A DNA stretch of 64,000 nt from JACKII01 sp963807085 (GTDB lineage Bacteria > Pseudomonadota > Alphaproteobacteria > Bin95), in assembly GCA_963807085.1 (NCBI GenBank), contig CAWEBB010000032.1, positions 310,001 to 374,000 of the forward strand, written 5' to 3'. The notes under the pieces are model-generated. The model searched no databases. It saw nothing but the letters and a program-made list of their open reading frames with translations, and was not told where the DNA came from. The position numbers and the translations under genes were made by a program. Shown here piece by piece: positions 1 to 8,487 of the stretch (its first letter is position 1; each line of letters opens with the position of its first letter).

Positions 1-192
1 GTGGATGGTGGTATAGCCGGCGCCGGTGCGCGCGTTCGGCGGTGTTGCCCGGCTGTAGGGGTGGTCGAGCACCAGATCGCCGATTTTGGCCTCATCAGCA
101 AACGCGGGGACGAAGGCGGGCGCAACGGCGATGGTGGCAGCGGTCGCAACCGCGAACAGGGCGGCAAGGCCGCGGGAGGCGGAATTCGCCAT
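1..192 (-). CDS. PCu(A)C-type periplasmic copper chaperone, N-terminal part
   Basis: The leftward frame begins with ATG at 192 and is still open at the window edge, so only the first 64 residues are present. Residues 1-31 form a typical signal peptide (basic start, alanine/valine-rich core, end near FADEA). Mature residues that follow include HPYSRATPPNARTGAGY, the hallmark N-terminal strand of the PCu(A)C (DUF461) family. These proteins carry Cu(I) in the periplasm and deliver it to the CuA or CuB site of cytochrome oxidase. The copper-binding Met/His residues would lie further left, outside the window. The gene upstream on the same strand resembles DUF2946, a frequent neighbour in copper loci. 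Family identification is good; metal binding cannot be checked here. Confidence 0.8.
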   Translation of the reverse strand, partial: MANSASRGLAALFAVATAATIAVAPAFVPAFADEAKIGDLVLDHPYSRATPPNARTGAGYTTIH

Positions 193-297
193 GATTTGGA
201 TTCCTTTGAACTCGGTCGAGTGGGGGATGAGAGGGCGGGGAGTACGCTCGTTAGCAAGACGGGCGAGCAGGAGCCCCCCCATTGGCAAGACACGAGG

Positions 298-711
298 TCA
301 AAGGGGCGGTGCCCGGCTCCTGAAGCCGGTCAGGCGCGCGACGTGCGCGTGGGGAGCCGTTTCGGTAAATGGCTGGTTTGGCAGTCCCGGGATCGTAAAT
401 CCCGGGACTGCCGCTGGTGCCGTATCCAGGCCTGGGATGGAGCCAAACGCTTGGCACCAGTAGCATGCGCCGAAGGCACCATCCGCCGCCGCATCGCCCT
501 GCGACTCGGCCGCGAAAGGCAAGCGGTCGCTATTCGGGCCGCACAACCACAGGCTGGGGTCGAGAGCGCCGACCAGCGAGGCCGGTCCATCCGCCGGCTG
601 CGCTGCGGCGGCCGCGCCAATGGTGAAGCCCATGGCCATGGCAAGCTGCATTCCCAGCCAAAGGCAGGCGGGGAAGAGCGACCAGCGCCGATTGTGCCGA
701 AGTCGCCTCAC
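298..711 (-). CDS. Small exported protein, DUF2946-like
   Basis: A 137-residue protein starting at GTG 711, about 105 bp upstream of the copper chaperone on the same strand. It has a basic N-terminus (MRRLRHNRR), a hydrophobic segment at about residues 11-38 that looks like a signal peptide or anchor, a CYWC pair near residue 83, and a C-terminus ending RSRAPPL. Short proteins with a hydrophobic start, a CxxC pair and an arginine/proline tail next to a PCu(A)C gene usually belong to DUF2946, whose function is unknown. The assignment is by resemblance and context only. The start is uncertain because internal ATG codons also exist. A perfect 12-bp inverted repeat lies inside the gene. Confidence 0.5.
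   Translation of the reverse strand: MRRLRHNRRWSLFPACLWLGMQLAMAMGFTIGAAAAAQPADGPASLVGALDPSLWLCGPNSDRLPFAAESQGDAAADGAFGACYWCQAFGSIPGLDTAPAAVPGFTIPGLPNQPFTETAPHAHVARLTGFRSRAPPL
381..411. repeat. Perfect 12-bp inverted repeat with 7-nt loop
   Basis: Arms 381-392 (gcagtcccggga) and 400-411 are exact reverse complements around a 7-nt spacer. The repeat lies within the DUF2946-like reading frame, where it encodes the near-repeated peptides VPGFTIPGLP. No T-run follows on either strand, so it is not a standard intrinsic terminator. Confidence 0.7.
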
Positions 712-822
712 AATCCTGTGCTTCTCTCCATAAAGACCGGCGGCAGCCGATGCCGTCCGCCCAACGCCAATCTAAGCGCCCGCAACCGCGATGCGCGGGG
801 GCATTCTTCCGCAGGGTGGCGT

Positions 823-2073
823 CTACTTCGCCTTGCTGTCCTCCGCCGCCTTGGCCAAGTCAGGCCCCGCATGCGGGCCGAGGGCGGCGGAGACGCCAAC
901 CTTGGTGTCTTTGAGCGCCGCGGCGGCGCGCGGGTTTTCCATGATCTTGTTGAGGATGCCCTGCTGGGCCGCCTCGAACACCTCGCGGTGGGCGACCACG
1001 TGCGCGCGCAACTCGCGGTAGGCATCCAGCATGCCGTTGATCTCCGGCACCACGTAGCGGGCGACCAGGTCCCAGCTGCGCATGGTGTTCTCTCGGTTGG
1101 CCCAGTCGTGCACGAAACCGATGGTGACGCCATAGCCGCCAGTAAGTTCAATCAGATCGCGCAGGCGCTTGACCAGATCGTCCGGCGTGCCGATGACCGC
1201 CGTGGCGCCCTCGCTGAACGCCATCTTCTCGACGCCCTCGTTCGGGGTCTTGAAGGCGTTCACGCCCGGCCGCTGCAAGGTGCCGACACTGTATTCGTTA
1301 TGCCAGCGGAACAGGCCGTCCTTTGACTGGGCGATGGCTTCCTCCCGGCTTTCGGCGATGTGCCATTGCAGGACGATGCGCCAGTTCTTGCGGTCCACCT
1401 GGTTACCGTGTTTCTGGGCGGATTCCTCGGCGAACGACCATTGGGTCGGCAGGGCGTTCAGGCCGGCCGACGACATGGAGCCGATGGAGAGCACGCCGGT
1501 CTCGTACTTGCCGGCCAGCGTCATGCCCGACGGGCTGACCATGCTGGCGACCGCGAACGGCATCTCCTCCTGCAGGGGCAGCAGGTGCAGGCGCGCGTCG
1601 TTCAGGGTGAACCAGTCGGACTTGTGGCTGAAGCGCTCTTTCCCCGCGAGCAGGCGCTTGATCACGCCAAGCGACTCGTCCTGGCGGTCGCGCTGGGTGA
1701 CGGGATCGATGCCCAGCACATAGGCGTCCGACGGCAGCGCGCCGGGGCCGGAGCCGAAAATGGCACGACCGCCGGTCATGTGATCCAGCTGCACCATGCG
1801 CTGCGCCACAATGAACGGGTGGTGATAGGGCAGGGAAACAACGCCGGTGCCGAGCCGGATGCGGTGGCTGCGTTCGCCCGCGGCAGCGAGGAACATTTCC
1901 GGCGAGGCGATCATCTCCCAGCCGGTGGAGTGGTGCTCGCCGCACCAGAATTCGTCGTAGCCGAGCTTGTCTAGCCGCTCCACCAGATCCAGATCCGAGC
2001 GGTATTGCAGCGTCGGATGTTCGCCGATCGGGTGGTGCGGGGCGAGGAAGGCGCCAAATTTCATGCGGGCCAT
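823..2073 (-). CDS. LLM class flavin-dependent oxidoreductase (bacterial luciferase-like)
   Basis: A 416-residue protein of the luciferase-like monooxygenase superfamily, which uses reduced FMN or F420 for oxidation in a TIM barrel. Visible family features are the first strand MKFGAFLAPHHP, EFWCGEHHS near residues 41-49, and RIRLGTGVVSLPYHHP near residues 71-86, which is typical of the LLM flavin pocket. A C-terminal helical extension ends LAKAAEDSKAK. An upstream in-frame start exists, but ATG 2073 is chosen because GGAGA lies about 6 nt ahead and homologous proteins begin at this strand. Substrate unknown. It is divergent from the molybdenum hydroxylase pseudogene at 2331, so the two may share a control region. 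A second LLM gene lies at 40893. Confidence 0.85.
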   Translation of the reverse strand: MARMKFGAFLAPHHPIGEHPTLQYRSDLDLVERLDKLGYDEFWCGEHHSTGWEMIASPEMFLAAAGERSHRIRLGTGVVSLPYHHPFIVAQRMVQLDHMTGGRAIFGSGPGALPSDAYVLGIDPVTQRDRQDESLGVIKRLLAGKERFSHKSDWFTLNDARLHLLPLQEEMPFAVASMVSPSGMTLAGKYETGVLSIGSMSSAGLNALPTQWSFAEESAQKHGNQVDRKNWRIVLQWHIAESREEAIAQSKDGLFRWHNEYSVGTLQRPGVNAFKTPNEGVEKMAFSEGATAVIGTPDDLVKRLRDLIELTGGYGVTIGFVHDWANRENTMRSWDLVARYVVPEINGMLDAYRELRAHVVAHREVFEAAQQGILNKIMENPRAAAALKDTKVGVSAALGPHAGPDLAKAAEDSKAK

Positions 2074-2330
2074 AAGGGTCTCCTGCCGGGCCGGCCGGCG
2101 TTGCGAGGACTTCGTGAAAGCTGGATGCATCCTAACGGCACCCGGTGCGCGCTGCAAAATGCTTCCCGGTCGCGTGCCGGCCGAGCGCTGTTGCCTGGCT
2201 GTCGTGGATGGGCGCGGATTGCGGTTACGCGCCGTAGGTCAGTTCAGGTGTGAAGCGCGCTTGTTCCGGGGAGCGACCGGTTTATGCTGCTCGCAAGGCT
2301 GACGTCTTCCGCGCCCGAAAGGTCTTGTTC

Positions 2331-4694
2331 GTGGCCATAAATCGACAAGCAAGAGCCGACGGTATCGGCGCTTCCCCGCGGCGCAACGAAGACGCGCGGC
2401 TGCTCAGGGGCCGCGGCGGCTATATCGACGATGTGGCGCCGGAGAACGCCTGCTATGCCGTCATGGTGCGCTCCCCGCATGCGCATGCGAACATCCAGGG
2501 ATTCGATGTGGCCGAGGCCAAGAGCGCGTCTGGCGTCTTGGCCGTCCTCACCGGCGCTGATGCCCGGGCGGAAGGGCTGGGGCCGATCCCGCACAATATC
2601 GAATGGACCGGCAAGCCGGACGTGGTATTGCGCTTCGAAGAGGACTTCGAGGTGTTTCTGACCGACCATCCGGTGCTGGCCTATGAGCGGGTGCGCTTTG
2701 TCGGCGAGCCGGTCGCGCTCGTCGTGGCGGAAACCAAGGCCGCCGCGGCCGATGCCGCCGACCTGGTGCAGGTCGACTACGAGCCGCTGCCGGCGGTGAC
2801 CGATGCGCGGGCCGCCGTCCGGCCCGGCGCGCCCGTGCTCTGGCCGGAGCGGCCGGACAACCAGTCTCTGTCTGCCGAGGTCGGGGACAAGGCCGCGACC
2901 GAGGCCGCCTTTGCCAGCGCGGCGCACGTGGTCAAGCTGGACACCTGGGTCAACCGTGTCACCGGCAGCCCGATGGAGCCGCGCGCCTGCATCGGTTTCT
3001 ACGATCCGGCGCCCGGTATTTACACTGCCCGCGCGGCTTCCGGGCGGGGCGTGGTGCAGACGCGGGAACGCCTCGCCTCGATCCTGGGTGTGCCAAAGGA
3101 GCAGGCCAGGGTCTACTTCGGTGACATGGGCGGCAATTACGGCACGCGCAACGCCTTCTATTCCGAGTACGCGCTGATGCCGTGGGCGGCGAAAAAGGTC
3201 GGCCGGCCGGTCAAATGGATCGGCGATCGCAGCGAGTGCTTTCTCAGCGACTATCAGGGCCGCGATCTGGCGGTGACGGCGGAACTGGCGCTGGACGAGC
3301 ACGGAAAGTTTCTGGGCTTGCGCGGGCTCAACACCATGAACTCGGCGCGTACACCATCTATTTCTGGCCCTTGCGCAAGGGGCTGTCGATCATGACGAAC
3401 GTCTATGACATCCCCGCCGCCTGGTTCCAGGGCCGCGCGGTGTTCTCCAACACGCCGCCGGTCGCCGTCTATCGTAGCGCCGGCCGGCCCGAGGCGATCT
3501 ATGTGATGGAGCGCCTGATCGACCTGGCGGCGCTGCAATGCGGCTTCGACCGGGTGGAACTGCGCCGCATGAACTTCGCCCGGCCGGAGCAGATGCCTTA
3601 CACCAATGCCGTGGGGGTCACCTATGACAATGGCGACTATCCGGCCGCGATGGAGCACGCGCTGCGGCTGGCGGATTGGGAGGGGTTCGAGGCACGCAAG
3701 GCCGAGTCCGCCGCCAGGGGCCTCTGCCGTGGCATCGGCGTCGCCAACTATATCGAGGTGACCAGCGGCCAGCCGCGCGAGCGGGCCGAACTGACAGTGC
3801 AAAGCGATGGCACCATCGAACTGGTCTGCGGCACGGCCGACAGCGGCCAGGGCCACGCCACCAGCTTTCCGCAACTGGTCGTGTGAGTGGCTGGAAGTGC
3901 CGTTTGAGACGATACGCTATGTCGCCAACGACACCGACCTTGTGTCGGTCGGCGGCGGCTCGCACTCGGGCCGTTCCATGCGGCTCGCCAGCATCGCTAT
4001 CGGCAATGCGGTGGAGATGCTGGTCGACAAGGGCAAGGCCATCGCGGCCCACATGCTGCAGGCGCCCGGGGACCAGATCGCCTATGCCGAAGGGGAGTTC
4101 TCCGCGCCGGGCGGCGCCAGCGTCGGCCTGTGGGCGGTGGCCGAGGCCGCCGCAACCCTGGATAGGCTGCCGGTGGCGTTGCAGGGCGCGCTCGAGGGTT
4201 TTGGCGACATCACCGACCGCTCCGGCGGCTTCCCCTACGGCACACATGTCTGCGAGGTGGAGGTCGAGCCCGACACCGGCTTTACAAAGATCGTCGCCTG
4301 GTACGGGGCGGACGATGTGGGCGTCGCCGTCAATCCGATGATCCTGCACGGCCAGGCGCACGGCGCCATCGCGCAGGGGCTGGGGCAGGCACTGCTGGAA
4401 CTGGTGCACTACGATCCGGAATCCGGGCAGTTGTTGTCCGGCTCCTACATGGATTACGCCATGCCGCGCGCGGATAACACGCCGCCGATGCAAGTGGACC
4501 TGATCGAGATCCCGGCGAGTTCGCACCCGCATGGCATGCGCCCCGGCGGCGAGGGCGGCACCACGCCGGCGCTGGGGCTGGTCGTCAACGCCATCGTCGA
4601 TGCGCTGAAGGATTTCGGCGTCCGGCACATAGAAATGCCAGCGACGCCGGAGCGCGTCTGGCGGACGATCCGGACGGCAACGGCCGGTGGCTAA
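2331..4694 (+). pseudogene. Xanthine dehydrogenase/CoxL-family molybdopterin-binding subunit, two frameshifts
   Basis: Three consecutive reading-frame segments together encode one large molybdenum hydroxylase subunit of about 785 residues, the usual family size. The N-terminus GIGASPRRNEDARLLRGRG is the aldehyde oxidase/xanthine dehydrogenase domain; GMRPGGEGGTTPALG near the end belongs to the Moco-binding region. The first break is near 3341, where one C appears lost in aac(c)tc and the frame resumes as LGAYTIYFW. The second is near 3884, where an extra T in gtcgtgtgagtgg creates a stop; without it the text reads QLVVEWLEVPFE. GTG 2331 is the likely start, though an in-frame ATG lies at 2250. 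No iron-sulfur or FAD subunit gene is adjacent, which is unusual for this enzyme. Either a decayed gene or two indel errors. Confidence 0.85.
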
Positions 4695-4755
4695 TGAGAC
4701 CGGCGCGGATCGGGATTTGCGGTGAGTTGGGGAATTCGCCCGGATCAGGCCACAA

Positions 4756-5040
4756 TCAGGCAGGGGCGAGGACGGTGAGGGTACGGCGTAGGTTAGGCGA
4801 GACGATGAGGTAGATTTGCAGACGGCATTCCCCCAGACCCCGCCATCTCATCCGCCGCAGCCCAAAGCTGCGCTTCCAGGTGCCGAACACCTTTTCGATC
4901 CGTCCTCGCACCTGGTGCATCTTCACATTCCAGGTCAGAAACCGCGCTTCGGCCTCTCTGTCGCCCTCGCCCGCCCAATAGCCGGTAGCTGGCAACACCG
5001 TCTGCCCGACCTTCGCCCGCACGGCGCCGGCGAACCGGTC
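4756..5040 (-). mobile_element. IS5-family transposase C-terminal remnant
   Basis: The leftward frame encodes a 3' piece of an IS5-type transposase: GYWAGEGDREAEARF, then the conserved RGRIEKVFGTWKRSFGLRRM block and a C-terminal tail LIVSPNLRRTLTVL. The catalytic N-terminal two-thirds is absent, and no paired terminal repeats are recognisable, so this is a dead fragment. It is not the same element as the intact IS5 at 38273 or the remnant at 31256. Its upstream edge runs into the self-complementary segment at 5067-5189. Confidence 0.75.
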
Positions 5041-5066
5041 GCCACCTCCGCCGCCGCGCAGCAGCG

Positions 5067-5189
5067 GTTGGGGGAGGAGATGTAAACGATGGAGCCGGGA
5101 CCCTGGCTCCCCCAAGAGGGCCTACCTCCTTCCGGGAAGGCGATTGTTGTTGGTGCCGACCTTTTCTGTCGGCACCAACCGTAGGCCCT
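5067..5189. other. Multi-stem self-complementary segment downstream of the GSMT-SDMT gene
   Basis: Several perfect inverted repeats are packed into about 120 bp. Arms 5117-5125 and 5181-5189 (agggcctac / gtaggccct) enclose two hairpins: a 6-bp stem ccttcc-g-ggaagg near 5128-5140, and a 12-bp stem 5149-5160 with 5168-5179 around a 7-nt loop. Together they would fold as a three-way junction. To the left, ttgggggag near 5068 matches ctcccccaa near 5107, and ggagcc/ggctcc near 5091-5110 competes with it. The block starts about 25 nt beyond the stop of the leftward methyltransferase gene, so it may act in its 3' end. No strong T-run follows, and no known riboswitch or ribozyme core was recognised. 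Confidence 0.55.
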
Positions 5190-5211
5190 GTTTCCGTTTT
5201 GGATAAAGCCG

Positions 5212-6834
5212 TCAGGCTACCTTGTCCGCGATGAACAGGTGCCAGCCGATATAGCCGTCGTTGCCGCGATCCACCCAAAACTGCAACGCGTTCGAGGTCC
5301 GGTCCACGAGATCGCGGCCGATCTTTTCCTCGAATTCCTTGCGGCGGGCCTCAAGTTGCTCCCGCACCCAGCCATAGGTCAGCGCCACGTTCGGCGACCA
5401 ATCTTCCTCGACCTGCATGCGGAAGCCCAGATTGTGCATCTCCTGGCGATAGTCGGGCGCATCCCACATTTCCGGGGAACCCACACGCTCGTAAATGCGC
5501 TCGCGGATATCGTCCGGCGTACCGTCGCGCACCAGCAATTCCGTCAGAACCATTCGGCCGCCCGGCTTGAGCACGCGATAGGCCTCTGCCAAGACATGCC
5601 CCTTGTCGGCGGCGTGCAGGAAGGATTCCTGGCACCAATAGACGTCGAAGGTCTCGTCCGGAAAGTCCAGACTATGGAAATCACCGTAGGCGAAGTTCAC
5701 CTTCTGGTCCAAGCCCGCCGCTTTGGTCAGGCGGCGCGCCTCTTCCAGCTCACGGTCCGAAATATTTGTGGCCGTCACCTTGCACCCGACCGTCTCTGCC
5801 AGGAACCGCGCAGTCGCGCCATAGCCACAGCCGACCTCCAGGGCGGTTTTGTCCTCACTCAGTCCCGCAGCAGCGGCAATGCGCTTGTTGGTGCGATCCG
5901 CCGCGGCGCCGAGGGACTTACCCTCTTCCTCAAACAAGCCGAGATGAATGTTCTCACCCCAGATCTCGCGATAGATCGTGTCGGCCGCTCCGTCATAATA
6001 GCGCTTGGTCTGTTCAACGACCTTAGCAACGCCGGCCGATTTCGGGTTGGTAACCTCGATTTGCCTGGGCCGTTGCGGTTTGAACGCCACCTGCTGAATG
6101 AAATCCGGATCGTAGTGTTCGAACGGACGCTCGAAATCGCCATAAGGGGTGATATCGACAAACCCTGCGTCTTCGAGCAGGAATTCCATATATTTCTGCT
6201 GCAGGGGATAGAGACTCAGGTAATCTTTCACCCCTTCGCCGAAATCGTATTCGAACTTTACCTCGGTCCGGGAAATCCGGATTGCGCGGACATGGGCGTC
6301 GTTGCCCGTGTAGTAGAAACGGTGCTTGGTGCTGAAGCCGCGATCCAGGATCGAGTCATAGTTGCGATGGTCCAGAATGAGCATGCCACCGGGCTTTAAC
6401 GCCGCGAACATACTGGCGAGCGCATCGCGGCGGGCTTCGTGTTCTTTCAGGTGCGTAAAGGCGTTGCCCAGGCAAACAAGCGCGTCGAAACTGTTGCCTC
6501 CATAATGGGATGCCACGTCGCGCCAATCAACGACGGCAGCATCTTCAAATTGGACGCCGTGGGCCTTTGCGTTCTGCAATGACTGCTCGACCATGTTAGC
6601 CGCGCCGTCAGCGGCCGTCACCTTGAAGCCGAACTGCGCAAGCTTGACCGCATGGTAGCCGGTCCCCGCAGCAATATCAGCAACAGTTTCCGCCTGATGG
6701 ATACTCAAGAGGCGCTCGAAAAACTGGCTTTCTCCTTCTTCTCGGCCTTCCCAGCCAATCAGATCGTCCCATCGTGACACGAAATCTCGATTGTATTCTT
6801 TCCGGTATTGTTCGTTCTCGATCGTCGTATTCAT
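5212..6834 (-). CDS. Fused glycine/sarcosine and sarcosine/dimethylglycine N-methyltransferase (GSMT-SDMT)
   Basis: A 540-residue protein with two tandem SAM-dependent methyltransferase domains. Domain 1 (about 1-255) has SAM motif I VADIAAGTGYHAVK at residues 51-64 and resembles glycine/sarcosine N-methyltransferase. Domain 2 (about 270-540) has motif I ALEVGCGYGATARFL at residues 331-345 and resembles sarcosine/dimethylglycine N-methyltransferase. Together they would convert glycine to glycine betaine in three SAM-dependent steps, giving a compatible solute in halophiles. Most bacteria encode the two enzymes separately; fusions are known in some halophiles. ATG 6834 is chosen because GAGGATGAACAC precedes it and because MNTTIENEQYRK is a normal GSMT start. 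No ahcY or metK lies nearby. Regulation may involve the leader described at 6835-7202. Confidence 0.88.
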   Translation of the reverse strand: MNTTIENEQYRKEYNRDFVSRWDDLIGWEGREEGESQFFERLLSIHQAETVADIAAGTGYHAVKLAQFGFKVTAADGAANMVEQSLQNAKAHGVQFEDAAVVDWRDVASHYGGNSFDALVCLGNAFTHLKEHEARRDALASMFAALKPGGMLILDHRNYDSILDRGFSTKHRFYYTGNDAHVRAIRISRTEVKFEYDFGEGVKDYLSLYPLQQKYMEFLLEDAGFVDITPYGDFERPFEHYDPDFIQQVAFKPQRPRQIEVTNPKSAGVAKVVEQTKRYYDGAADTIYREIWGENIHLGLFEEEGKSLGAAADRTNKRIAAAAGLSEDKTALEVGCGYGATARFLAETVGCKVTATNISDRELEEARRLTKAAGLDQKVNFAYGDFHSLDFPDETFDVYWCQESFLHAADKGHVLAEAYRVLKPGGRMVLTELLVRDGTPDDIRERIYERVGSPEMWDAPDYRQEMHNLGFRMQVEEDWSPNVALTYGWVREQLEARRKEFEEKIGRDLVDRTSNALQFWVDRGNDGYIGWHLFIADKVA

Positions 6835-7202
6835 GTGTTCATCCTCGAATTGTCTGGAGCAGGAATGCTCTTCGCAGGCTGCCAACCCCAGGGGCCATAC
6901 GTCCCGCTTGGCTGGCCCGGCCAGCAATGGCAAAATCCCCTTGTGAACTGATAGCCAAGCCCATACATCGAGCTAAGCATTTCCATGGAAGATATATACC
7001 ATCGCCATGGATGACCTCCTAATCAACCCTGGAAAGCAAAAAATATTTTCCCCAATGATTTGATGTAGTTATTGTTTTTCCGCCAATGCACAATATTATG
7101 CCGCTGAAAAGATGAAAGAGTTTTTACTATGAACGACGCTACATAAAATAAATACAGTTAAGATTTGACTGGAGTTATTTCGGCTTTATAACTCGGAACA
7201 AA
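6835..7202 (-). promoter_or_regulatory. Leader and upstream region of the GSMT-SDMT gene
   Basis: About 370 bp without a conventional gene. The part nearest the gene can form competing structures: gcttggct at 6907-6914 pairs with agccaagc at 6954-6961, while gctgg at 6912-6916 pairs with ccagc at 6922-6926, and the two stems share bases. A short leader ORF with a near-perfect Shine-Dalgarno sequence lies at 6973-7008. Beyond about 7020 the DNA becomes AT-rich up to the IS1595 element, which likely contains the promoter; I could not fix a -35/-10 pair with confidence. Confidence 0.45.
6973..7008 (-). CDS. Candidate 11-residue leader peptide (uORF)
   Basis: Leftward ATG 7008 is preceded by AGGAGGT with a 4-nt gap, one of the best Shine-Dalgarno sites in the window. 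The frame reads MAMVYIFHGNA and stops at 6973-6975. It lies about 138 nt ahead of the methyltransferase start, inside its presumed 5' leader. The peptide is not rich in glycine, serine or methionine, so classical amino-acid attenuation is not obvious. It could instead be a translated leader responding to salt or ribosome state, or simply a chance ORF. Confidence 0.4.
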   Translation of the reverse strand: MAMVYIFHGNA

Positions 7203-7210
7203 TCGAACAA

Positions 7211-8398
7211 GAGGCTTCTCCCTTTCGTTCCGGCGCTGCGAGATGTTGATGTTTCGGATGGCGGCGCGGGTGATGGCTTCCTGGTGCATGCAGGGTTCTG
7301 AGCAATTCTGATCGACGTAGGCAGCGGCTCGAGACGGTTGGATGCACCGCGGACAGGCGACGGCGATCTCGCATTCCGAGGGTGTGGCGCCGTGCTCTGG
7401 TACTCTCAGACGCGCTGCTCGACGAAGTCGCGGGCGGTTGCTGGCGCGAGGCGGGCTCCGAGGCCGAGCAGGGTATCGAACGCCACGGCTGTGTGGCGGC
7501 GACGGTTCCACCTGAAGACGAACTCGTCGAGGTAACGCCTGAAGTGCTGGCGACGGAGGCCATGGTAGCTCCCGAGCGCCCATCTCTTGAGGTTTGAAAA
7601 GACGCGATGGGTCCAGCGCAGGATGATGTGGGCGGCCATCTTGCCGACGACTTTCGGCTCGTGCACATGGTCGAAGTTGCCGTTGACCGGACCATGCGCC
7701 GTAGGACGACGCGCGCACCGGCGGCGGCGGCCGCGACGACGAAGGGCATGAGCTGGCGCCGGCGCAGTCGGCGATCGCGCGCGAGACGAATGCGGCGCGG
7801 CTTGCCTTCGGGCGCGAGCGCCGACTTCTCCGGCGCCAGCTCTTGCCCTGCGCGTCGCGGTCGCCGCCGCCGGTGCCCGCGTCGTCACGGACGGATGGCC
7901 GGCTACAATGGCCTGCCCGACCATGTCACGAGCCGAAGTCGTCGCAAGATGGCCGCCCACATCGACCCTGCGCTGGACCCACGCGGCTTTCAAACGTCAA
8001 GAGATGGGCGCTCGGGACCTACCATGGCCTCCGTCGCCAGCACTTCAGGCGTTACCTCGACGAGTTCGTCTTCAGATGGAACCGTCGCCGCCACACAGCC
8101 GTGGCGTTCATACCCTGCCTCGGCCTCGGAGTCTGCCGTCGGCGCCAGCAACCGCCCGTGACTTCGTCGTCAGCAGCCGTCCTGAGACGACACCCAGACA
8201 CGGCGCCACACCCCGGCGACGCGCCAGATAGTCGGCGCAGGCCGCATTATCCGGAAATCGCGCCTCGAGCTGGGCGCGGGAGAGCGGGCGGTCATGATTT
8301 CCAGCGGCTCGGCATGCGAAAACATTAAGCGAACGCACCTCGCGCCGCAAGCGCAAATCACCACATTTTGTGCCGCCGGAGCCAACGGGAGAAGCCTC
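7211..8398. mobile_element. IS1595-family element with internal inverted duplication, inactive
   Basis: The outer ends match the intact copies at 26010, 36826 and 39494 (gaggcttctccc inward from both sides). An 8-bp target duplication, tcgaacaa, lies at 7203-7210 and 8399-8406. Inside, the left arm (7211 to about 7825) keeps the orientation of the copy at 26010 and carries the transposase 3' half reading left. From about 7826 to 8190 the same 3' half is present again in the opposite orientation, reading right (RWALGTYHGLRRQHFRRYLDEF). The last 200 bp return to the original right end. The transposase 5' half is mostly missing and many substitutions and indels are present, so no active transposase can be made. 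Confidence 0.8.
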
Positions 8399-8487
8399 TC
8401 GAACAAAATGCTGGTAACATGAAAAAGTGTGCCGTGGCTGGAGCAAATAATTGCTTGCCAACGCAAAAGCCGCCGCGCCGGACGGCT

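Noticed and set aside
1..1326. A long rightward open frame across the first 1.3 kb
   Set aside because: It is antisense to the copper chaperone, the DUF2946-like gene and the LLM gene, has no family signature and reflects the high GC content.
5117..5189. Hammerhead-type ribozyme or known riboswitch
   Set aside because: A three-way junction is possible, but neither strand contains the conserved hammerhead core or a riboswitch consensus that I know.
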